Part shown: positions 57,620 through 64,000 of the stretch, piece by piece
Layout: every line of letters starts with the position of its first letter
How positions within the stretch are numbered: the stretch's first letter is position 1
Source: Amycolatopsis pittospori
GTDB taxonomy: Bacteria > Actinomycetota > Actinomycetes > Mycobacteriales > Pseudonocardiaceae
NCBI RefSeq assembly: GCF_013870525.1
Contig: NZ_JACBXD010000012.1
Coordinates: 1-64,000 of the forward strand
DNA length: 64,000 bases
Reading direction: 5' to 3'
Program-made: the position numbers and the translations under genes
The notes under the pieces: model-generated
What the model was told of the DNA's origin: nothing
Database searches by the model: none
What the model saw: the letters and a program-made list of their open reading frames with translations, nothing else

Positions 57620-60334
57620 GTGACGTCTCACGACGGTTTCGACAGTGTCGTGTTCGAACCGAAGAATCCTCCCCGGACCAGCGGATTCGTCTTCTGGAAC
57701 GTCGAGGGTGACCGGCCGGGACCCGAGGAGGTGACAGTCGCCCTCCCCGAGGTCGCCACGGTGCCCTGCGTACGGCTTCCGCTGGCCGAGGCGCTCCCCG
57801 CGCTGCTGCGGCTTCGGCAGAGCGAGGATCCCTCCGCGCGCTTCTGGGCCATGGCCACGGCGGCGGCGTTGAAGCTCGCCGAGGCGGGCCGACTGCTGCC
57901 CGGGCTCACGGAGTCCGATGTGGACGCGTGGCGCGCGGGGCCGCTGGAACCCGCCGACGCCGCGTGGTTGCGCTCGCTCTCCGAGGCGATGCCGCCCACG
58001 GCACGCGCCATCCCGGTCGAGGGGAACCTGCTGCCCGCGCGGTATCCGTTGCTGCGCGCGTTCCTCGACGCCGTGGCCGACGCCCTGCCCAGGACCCCGG
58101 CGGCCGCGCAGGCGACCGGCGTCAAGGCGTTCGCCGCCCCGCCCGCGCACCGTGTCCCCCAGCTGCGGGACTGGGCCGCCGAGGTCGCGGCCGGACTGGA
58201 TTCCGGTGTCCGGGTCTCGGTGCGGATCGTGGCGCCCGAAGACTTCGCGGACGGCCGGTTCAGCGGCGTCGTCCAGGTGCACAGCCTTGCCGACCCGGGT
58301 GTCCTGATCGACGCCGCCGCGCTGTGGTCGGGTGACGACCGGTTCGGTCCCCGTGCGCGCATCGACGTCATGCTGGCCCTGCGCCGTGCCGCCCAGCTGT
58401 GGCCGCCGCTCGAACCACTGCTCGGCGCCGCGGTGCCGGACGAGGTCGGCCTGAGCGACGCCGACATCACCGAACTGCTCACCACCGGCGCGCCGCTGCT
58501 GGCCACGGCGGGTATCGACGTGCACTGGCCCACCGGTCTCGCCCGCGACCTGAGCGCGAAGGCCGTCGTCGGCGGCGGTGACGCGCCACCGGACGACCTC
58601 CCGTCCTTCTTCGCCGGCGGGACGCTGCTGCAGTTCGACTGGCAGCTCGCGCTCGGCGGCGCCCCGCTCACCGCGGCCGAGATGGACGCGCTCGCCGAGG
58701 CGCACCGTCCGGTGGTGCGGCTGCGGGACCAGTGGGTGCTGATCGACCCGGCGCTGGCGGCGAAGGCGCGCGATCGGGCCCTCAAACCCCTGACGCCGAT
58801 CGACGCGCTCGGGGCGGCGTTGAGCGGTACGACGGAGATCGACGGCGAGCGCGTAGACGTCCTCACCGACGGCTGGCTCGCCGCCCTCCGGGAACGGCTG
58901 CTCGCCCCACCCGAACCCCAGGCGCCGCCGCCCGGGCTGGCCGCCACACTGCGCGACTATCAGATGCGCGGCCTGCAGTGGCTCACCGCGATGACCTCGA
59001 TCGGGCTCGGCGGCTGTCTCGCCGACGACATGGGTCTCGGCAAGACGATCACGCTGATCTCCCTGCACCTGCACCGACGGCAGGGGCCGACACTGGTCGT
59101 CTGCCCGGCCTCGCTGCTGGGCAACTGGGAACGCGAGATCACCCGGTTCGCCCCCGGAGTTCCCGTACGCCGCTTCCACGGCACGGAACGCTCGCTCGAA
59201 GGCATCGAGGACGGGTTCGTTCTCACGACGTACGGCACGCTGCGGGTCGATCCGGAGCCGCTGGGAGGCGTCCACTGGGGACTGCTCGTCGCCGACGAGG
59301 CCCAGCACGTCAAGAACCACCGTTCCGGTACGGCGAAGGCGTTGCGGACGCTGACGTCGTCGGCGCGCGTGGCGCTGACGGGCACCCCGGTGGAGAACAA
59401 CCTGTCGGAGCTGTGGGCGATCCTCGACTGGACCACCCCGGGCCTGCTCGGCACCATGGCCGACTTTCGCCGGGTGTGGGCGAAACCGGTCGAGTCCGGA
59501 AAGGACCCCGAGGCCGCGGAACGGCTGTCGCGGCTGGTCCGCCCGTTCCTGTTGCGGCGCCGCAAGTCCGATCCGGGGATCGCGCCGGAACTGCCCGCGA
59601 AGACGGAGACGGACCGGCCGGTGACGCTGACCGCCGAGCAGGCCGCGCTGTACGAGGCGACGGTGCGGGAACTGATGGCCGAGATCGCCGGCAGCGAGGG
59701 CATCGCGCGGCGTGGCCGGATCGTCAAGCTGCTCACCGGGCTCAAGCAGATCTGCAACCACCCCGCGCAGTACCTGAAGGAGCCATCGGAGGCGGTGCTG
59801 GACGGACGGTCCGGCAAGCTGGAACTGCTCGACGAACTCCTGTCCACGATCCTGGCCGAGGACGGCGCGGTACTGGTGTTCACCCAGTACGTCGCGATGG
59901 CGCGGCTGCTGGAACGCCACCTCGCGCAGCGCGGGATCGCCACGCAACTGCTGCACGGCGGCACACCGGTCCCCAAACGCGAGGAACTCGTGCGGCGGTT
60001 CCAGGCCGGCGAGGTCCCGGTGTTCCTGTTGTCGCTCAAGGCGGCCGGGACCGGGCTCAACCTGACCCACGCCGATCACGTCGTGCACTACGACCGCTGG
60101 TGGAACCCCGCCGTGGAGGACCAGGCCACCGACCGCGCCTACCGGATCGGGCAGACCCGGCCGGTACAGGTGCACCGGCTCATCGCCGAGGGCACGGTCG
60201 AGGACCGGATCGCCGCGATGCTGCGGGAGAAACGCGCGCTCGCCGACGCGGTGCTCGCCGGCGGCGAGGCCGCCCTGACCGAACTGACCGACGCTGAACT
60301 GGCCGATCTGGTCGAGTTGAGGAGCCGCCGATGA
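57620..60334 (+). CDS. SNF2-family DEAD/DEAH helicase-like ATPase
   Basis: A 904-residue protein. An N-terminal SNF2-associated domain (about 180-420) precedes the two-lobed ATPase. Walker A is DMGLGKT (near 471), motif II is DEAQ (near 560), and motif VI appears as TDRAYRIGQTRPVQVHRL (near 840). Such bacterial Swi2/Snf2 enzymes remodel protein-DNA or RNA polymerase complexes. GTG start. It overlaps the SWIM-protein gene by ATGA; the two are a conserved actinobacterial pair. Confidence 0.93.
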   Translation: MTSHDGFDSVVFEPKNPPRTSGFVFWNVEGDRPGPEEVTVALPEVATVPCVRLPLAEALPALLRLRQSEDPSARFWAMATAAALKLAEAGRLLPGLTESDVDAWRAGPLEPADAAWLRSLSEAMPPTARAIPVEGNLLPARYPLLRAFLDAVADALPRTPAAAQATGVKAFAAPPAHRVPQLRDWAAEVAAGLDSGVRVSVRIVAPEDFADGRFSGVVQVHSLADPGVLIDAAALWSGDDRFGPRARIDVMLALRRAAQLWPPLEPLLGAAVPDEVGLSDADITELLTTGAPLLATAGIDVHWPTGLARDLSAKAVVGGGDAPPDDLPSFFAGGTLLQFDWQLALGGAPLTAAEMDALAEAHRPVVRLRDQWVLIDPALAAKARDRALKPLTPIDALGAALSGTTEIDGERVDVLTDGWLAALRERLLAPPEPQAPPPGLAATLRDYQMRGLQWLTAMTSIGLGGCLADDMGLGKTITLISLHLHRRQGPTLVVCPASLLGNWEREITRFAPGVPVRRFHGTERSLEGIEDGFVLTTYGTLRVDPEPLGGVHWGLLVADEAQHVKNHRSGTAKALRTLTSSARVALTGTPVENNLSELWAILDWTTPGLLGTMADFRRVWAKPVESGKDPEAAERLSRLVRPFLLRRRKSDPGIAPELPAKTETDRPVTLTAEQAALYEATVRELMAEIAGSEGIARRGRIVKLLTGLKQICNHPAQYLKEPSEAVLDGRSGKLELLDELLSTILAEDGAVLVFTQYVAMARLLERHLAQRGIATQLLHGGTPVPKREELVRRFQAGEVPVFLLSLKAAGTGLNLTHADHVVHYDRWWNPAVEDQATDRAYRIGQTRPVQVHRLIAEGTVEDRIAAMLREKRALADAVLAGGEAALTELTDAELADLVELRSRR

Positions 60335-61473
60335 GTACGCCCGACGACCGCGTCCGCGGCTTCCCCGCCTTCGGCCCGCAGGGTGGTCACGGCCAGTTCG
60401 CCCGTTCCTGGTGGGGTCGCGCCTGGATCAACGCGATGGAGGACACCGCGCTCGACCTGCGGCAGCTCAAACAGGGCCGCAAGTACGCCGCGGCCGGCCG
60501 GGTCGGGCCGATCACGGTCAGCCCCGGCCGCATCGGCGCGGTGGTCGACGACCAGGAAGGCCAGTACCGCACCGAGGTCCGGCTCGCGGAACTGACCGAC
60601 TCCGAATGGGAGAGCTTCCTCGACCGGGTCGCCTCCCGCGCCGGGCATCTCGCCGCGCTGCTGGACCGGGACATGCCGCACGACCTCGTCGAGGCCGCAG
60701 ACGACGCCGGAGTGCATCTGCTCCCGGGGATCGGCGACCTCGACCCGGACTGCGACTGTCCGGGCTGGGAACTGCCGTGCCGTCACGCCGCGGCGCTGTC
60801 GTTCCAGGCCTCCTGGCTGCTCGACGCCGACCCGTTCGTGCTGTTGCTGATGCGGGGCAAGGGGGAACGGGAACTCCTCGACGAACTGCAGCGGCGCAAC
60901 GCACCGCGGTTCGTGCGCACCGGGGACGACGACACCCCCGCCGAGCGCGCCTACGCCGACGAACCGGCTCCGCTGCCGGACCTGGACGAGTTCGCTCCCA
61001 CCGGGGGCCCGACCGTGCCGGGCGCGCCCGACATCCCGGCGGAGACCTTCGCCCTGCTGATCGGCAACGCGAGCTCCACGGCGAGCGCCTTGCTCTCCGA
61101 GCAGCCGAAGCTCACGCGTAAGCAGGACGCCGTCCGCATCGCCGCCGCCCATCCGGACACCGCCGAACGACTGCGGACGGATGAACGCGCGGTGCTCGCG
61201 TGGCGCCACGGCGGACGGACCGGTCTCGAGGTGCTGGAGACGTCATGGACTCCGCCGGCGCAGGCGATGGGCCGGGCCAGGGCCGCTTTCGCCGAAGTGG
61301 TGGACGAACCCGGCGAGGGACTCGACGTCGAACGTAACCATTGCACCGTCCACGGGACCGGTGTCCAGGTGCGCCTGGGCAAGGACGGTCTCTGGTACCC
61401 GTACCGGGATCAGTGGCCCGCCGGTCCACCGGAAGCCGACCCCGGCGTGCTGTTCGCCGCGCTGCTCGGCTGA
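60331..61473 (+). CDS. SWIM zinc-finger protein
   Basis: A 380-residue protein with a SWIM motif CDCPGWELPCRH (about residues 141-152; C-x-C-x7-C-x-H-like). SWIM domains bind DNA or protein. It is translationally coupled to the SNF2 ATPase, suggesting a complex. Confidence 0.88.
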   Translation: MSTPDDRVRGFPAFGPQGGHGQFARSWWGRAWINAMEDTALDLRQLKQGRKYAAAGRVGPITVSPGRIGAVVDDQEGQYRTEVRLAELTDSEWESFLDRVASRAGHLAALLDRDMPHDLVEAADDAGVHLLPGIGDLDPDCDCPGWELPCRHAAALSFQASWLLDADPFVLLLMRGKGERELLDELQRRNAPRFVRTGDDDTPAERAYADEPAPLPDLDEFAPTGGPTVPGAPDIPAETFALLIGNASSTASALLSEQPKLTRKQDAVRIAAAHPDTAERLRTDERAVLAWRHGGRTGLEVLETSWTPPAQAMGRARAAFAEVVDEPGEGLDVERNHCTVHGTGVQVRLGKDGLWYPYRDQWPAGPPEADPGVLFAALLG

Positions 61474-61492
61474 TCTCTCAGCACGGCCACAT

Positions 61493-62068
61493 TCACCACA
61501 GCCGTCCTCGCCGCAGCTTGTCCAAGTGCGGCGAGGACAGGTGGAGGATCGTGTACCGGACCTCGTCCGACTTCGGCGCCTCGCCGCTCCACAGGCTGTA
61601 GCGCACGACCTGCCAGGTGTGCGGATCGACGGCGAGCGCCCCGGAGTGCGCGCCGTCGATCCGCAGGTGCTCGCGGAGGCCGTCCAGCGCCTCGCCGAGG
61701 AAGGTGACCGGGTCGGCCTCGGCGGGGATCGGCTCGACATGCTTTCCCGCCGCCACAGGGGGAGTACCGAACGCGGGCCCCTCCTCGAACCCGAGCACGG
61801 TCCAGCGCTGCACGGGAGGCCGCCCGAACGAGTCGATGATGCCGGCGAACGGCCCGCCGAACAGGAAGGCCTTCATCCCGGCCTCGTTGTGCCAGAGGTA
61901 GAAGGGCGAGTACTGGTTCAGCGTCGAGCCGTCGACGCCGCGCTCACGGATCCCGTACACCTTGAGCCCGAGGCCGTCGAAGTCGTCGAGCAGATGCCCG
62001 CGGGTGGCGACGCGTTCGCGGATGATGCCCATGTCGTAGTCGGCGGGGAGGGTGATCTCGTACTGCAT
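61493..62068 (-). CDS. DUF4865-like protein
   Basis: A 191-residue protein of the ABM/ferredoxin-like DUF4865 type, recognisable by MQYEITLPADYDMGIIRERV and by LNQYSPFYLWHNEAGMKAF. Function unknown. An ATG at 62086 adds six residues but begins inside the palindrome at 62081-62098, so 62068 is preferred. Confidence 0.72.
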   Translation of the reverse strand: MQYEITLPADYDMGIIRERVATRGHLLDDFDGLGLKVYGIRERGVDGSTLNQYSPFYLWHNEAGMKAFLFGGPFAGIIDSFGRPPVQRWTVLGFEEGPAFGTPPVAAGKHVEPIPAEADPVTFLGEALDGLREHLRIDGAHSGALAVDPHTWQVVRYSLWSGEAPKSDEVRYTILHLSSPHLDKLRRGRLW

Positions 62069-62080
62069 CGCATCCATGTC

Positions 62081-62098
62081 GTACATACTAGTAGGTAC
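62081..62098. promoter_or_regulatory. 18-bp near-perfect palindrome, likely repressor operator
   Basis: GTACATACTAGTAGGTAC is self-complementary except at one symmetric position. It sits 12 bases upstream of the DUF4865-like start. TACTAGTA-centred palindromes are typical of TetR or MarR repressors. No adjacent regulator of this kind is in view. Confidence 0.6.
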
Positions 62099-62165
62099 AG
62101 AAGGCGCGCAGAGGCATCCGATGCGAACCGGCCCGTGGGAACTTCACGACCCCCGGCGAAGTACG

Positions 62166-62609
62166 TTACTTCTTGCTGAGCTTGACGATTCCTTCGCCGG
62201 CCTGCACCGCGACGACGATGACCACCTGCCGGTTGATCTGGTGCACCATTCCCGGCGGCCCCGACACCGGCGATCCCATCCCGCCCGACGCGGGGGAGAG
62301 ACCCACCTTCCCCGACTGCACCGCGACCGACAGCGGACCGGCCCCGCCGACGTTGGGAATCTGGTCACCGGTCTGCACGACGACCTCGCACTCGCCGTCG
62401 GCGCAGGCCCTCAGATTCCGCCCGTCCGCCGCGACGAACGGCGCACCGGACGGGGCCGCCGCGTCGACCAAGGGCACGTTCTCCGTCGTGGGTCTCGAAC
62501 TCGTCGCGGCGAAGATGGGCGTCGGCTCGGCCGCCGCGCAACCGGAAACGAACAGTGCCACGGGCACCAGGAGCAGGAGTCTTCGGCGACGCGCCGCAGG
62601 ATCGACCAT
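62166..62609 (-). CDS. Probable lipoprotein
   Basis: A 147-residue protein. The N-terminus (RRRRLLLLVPVALFVSGC) has a basic region, hydrophobic core and an LxVSGC lipobox. The mature part is a small Gly/Val-rich domain containing a Cys pair (CADGEC). No family is recognised. Confidence 0.78.
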   Translation of the reverse strand: MVDPAARRRRLLLLVPVALFVSGCAAAEPTPIFAATSSRPTTENVPLVDAAAPSGAPFVAADGRNLRACADGECEVVVQTGDQIPNVGGAGPLSVAVQSGKVGLSPASGGMGSPVSGPPGMVHQINRQVVIVVAVQAGEGIVKLSKK

Positions 62610-62780
62610 GACCGACGAACGTAGTCGACCCGCGCACCCCTGGATGCGTCCGAATTCCGCAATCCGAGGGCTGTTCGCAGTGCACGGACGCCGTCCGGCC
62701 GGGGGAACCGACCGGACCGGCGCACCACGTGGTCATGCGAGCACTGTGCGTGGACCTGACGGACAGCCCTGGGGCGAGGT

Positions 62781-62828
62781 GGTCGTGAGTGGCGTTTCGG
62801 GTTCTAACCCGAAACGCCACTCACGACC
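62781..62828. terminator. 23-bp perfect palindrome downstream of the acyl-CoA dehydrogenase
   Basis: Arms 62781-62803 and 62806-62828 are perfectly complementary with CT between. It ends seven bases past the dehydrogenase stop at 62836. The outer CGTGAGTGG is shared with 31345-31398. Confidence 0.8.
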
Positions 62829-62835
62829 GGCACCA

Positions 62836-64000
62836 TCAGACCTCCGCGCGGCCGATGATCGCCCGGGTGTCCACACCGGAGGGCAGCGTCCCGAACGCGA
62901 CACCCCAGTCACCGCCGAGCCGCGACGCGCAGAACGCGTCCGCCACCGCCGGAGTCCCGTGCCGCACCAGCAACGAACCCTGGAGTACCAGCGCCATCGA
63001 CTCGACCAGCCGCCGCGCCCGGTACTCGATGTCCGACAGGTCCGACAGTTCCTTGCGCAGCCTGCCCACCGCGTCGTCCAGCCGCGCGTCGGCGCCGGCC
63101 GCCTGCTCGACCTCGGTGAAGTACGCGGCCACCGACTCCGGTTGCTTCGCCATCGCCCGCAACGCGTCCAGCGCCGCGACGTTGCCCGAACCCTCCCAGA
63201 TCGACATCAACGGAGCCTCGCGGTAGAGCCGCGGCATCCCCGACTCCTCGACGTACCCGTTGCCGCCCAGGCATTCCAGCGCCTCCACCGCATGCGACGG
63301 ACCACGTTTGCACACCCAGTACTTCGTCACCGCCAGCCCCAGCCGCCGGAACGCCTGCTCCTGCTCGTCACCGGTCCGGTCGGTGGCCGCGGCCAGCCGC
63401 ATCCCCACCGTCGTCGCCGCCTCGGACTCCACCACGAGATCCGCGAGCACGTTCCCCATCAACGGCTGATCCACCAGGTTCGCCCCGAACGCCTGCCGGT
63501 GCCGCGCGTGATGGACGGCCCGCACGGCGCCGTACCGCATCCCCGACGCGCTCCCGACCGCGCAGTCCAGCCGGGTGTTGTTCACCATCTCGATGATGGT
63601 GCGCACCCCGCGGCCCTCCTCGCCGACCAGCCAGCCGATCGCGTCGTCGTACTCGATCTCCGACGACGCGTTGGACCGGTTGCCCAGCTTGTCCTTCAGC
63701 CGCTGCAACCGGATCCCGTTCCGCGTGCCGTCCGGCAACACGCGGGGGAGCAGGAAGCAGGAAAGCCCGCCCGGTGCCTGGGCCAGCGTCAGGAACATGT
63801 CCGACATCGGCGCCGAGGTGAACCACTTGTGCCCGACGATCACGTAACTGCCATCGCCGAGGGGTCGAGCCGTCGTCGTGTTCGCCCGGACGTCCGACCC
63901 GCCCTGCTTCTCCGTCATCGACATCCCGGCGATCAGCCCGCGCTTCGTGCTCGGCTCCCGCAACCCGAAGTCGTACTCCGTCGACGCCAGCAACGGCTCG
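62836..64000 (-). CDS. AidB-like acyl-CoA dehydrogenase, C-terminal part (cut by window edge)
   Basis: About 388 residues are visible, open to the right edge, so the N-terminus is missing. The flavin-binding motif MTEKQGGSDVRAN and HKWFTSAPMSDMF are typical of the AidB/isovaleryl-CoA dehydrogenase subgroup, with LECLGGNGYVEESGMPRLYRE (here quoted up to 20 residues as LECLGGNGYVEESGMPRLYR) near the C-terminus. It probably oxidises an acyl-CoA. The codon at 63991-63993 is TTG but is internal, not the true start. Confidence 0.9.
   Translation of the reverse strand, partial: EPLLASTEYDFGLREPSTKRGLIAGMSMTEKQGGSDVRANTTTARPLGDGSYVIVGHKWFTSAPMSDMFLTLAQAPGGLSCFLLPRVLPDGTRNGIRLQRLKDKLGNRSNASSEIEYDDAIGWLVGEEGRGVRTIIEMVNNTRLDCAVGSASGMRYGAVRAVHHARHRQAFGANLVDQPLMGNVLADLVVESEAATTVGMRLAAATDRTGDEQEQAFRRLGLAVTKYWVCKRGPSHAVEALECLGGNGYVEESGMPRLYREAPLMSIWEGSGNVAALDALRAMAKQPESVAAYFTEVEQAAGADARLDDAVGRLRKELSDLSDIEYRARRLVESMALVLQGSLLVRHGTPAVADAFCASRLGGDWGVAFGTLPSGVDTRAIIGRAEV

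Noticed and set aside
57548..60175. 875-codon minus-strand open frame
   Set aside because: Antisense to the SNF2 helicase and covering the TetR operator. No domain and poor composition.

Overview
The window is high-GC actinomycete DNA. Dense gene packing, frequent GTG starts, 4-base stop/start overlaps and the gene families present suggest a Pseudonocardiales genome, most like Amycolatopsis. The genus is an inference from gene content, not a search result. No rRNA, tRNA, insertion sequence or CRISPR array was seen. Both ends cut a gene: an MFS transporter at the left and an AidB-like acyl-CoA dehydrogenase at the right.

Region 1 (1-4.7 kb) holds the transporter end, a methyltransferase and a large secreted multi-domain sugar-binding protein. 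Region 2 (5.2-27.0 kb) is a compact type I polyketide cluster built as two divergent operons. The leftward operon encodes two modular synthases: a loading module with an eroded KS, one malonyl/KR module, then one methylmalonyl/DH/KR module with a thioesterase. The rightward operon is translationally coupled: fatty acyl-AMP ligase, acyl-ACP desaturase-like diiron protein, hotdog thioesterase, free ACP, CFA-synthase-like methyltransferase and a second diiron protein, followed by two P450s and an epoxide hydrolase. The simplest reading is that an acyl chain is activated onto the free ACP, desaturated and alkylated there, extended by two PKS modules, then oxidised.

Region 3 (27-43.7 kb) is a mosaic of regulators and small enzymes: an SDR/XRE pair, a PucR regulator, a secreted SGNH esterase, a subtilisin, a pentapeptide-repeat protein, WYL, TetR and AraC regulators with their partners, an ECF sigma factor with a glycosyltransferase, and a coiled-coil protein.

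Region 4 (43.7-54.0 kb) is the most interesting part. It is a class III lanthipeptide locus with an unusual P450, a LanKC synthetase and three very short precursor peptides of 29 residues each. The peptides are absent from a normal length-filtered gene call; I found them by reading the minus strand just below the LanKC stop. All three share an N-terminal LKLQ leader motif and a C-terminal W-S-S-x-S/T-x3-Y-C-H core. The locus continues with an atypical response-regulator-like activator, a MacB/FtsX-type ABC transporter and a two-component system.

Region 5 (54.2-64 kb) has a small ESX/WXG100-like operon with an HExxH protein, a TetR regulator, a SNF2 helicase/SWIM-protein operon, a DUF4865-like protein, a lipoprotein and the acyl-CoA dehydrogenase.

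A recurring feature is a set of long near-perfect palindromes (17-30 bp arms) between genes, mostly just after stop codons but once between divergent genes. Several share sequence. Four sigma70-like promoters were readable, three of which have an 18-base spacer and a TAnnnT -10 box.
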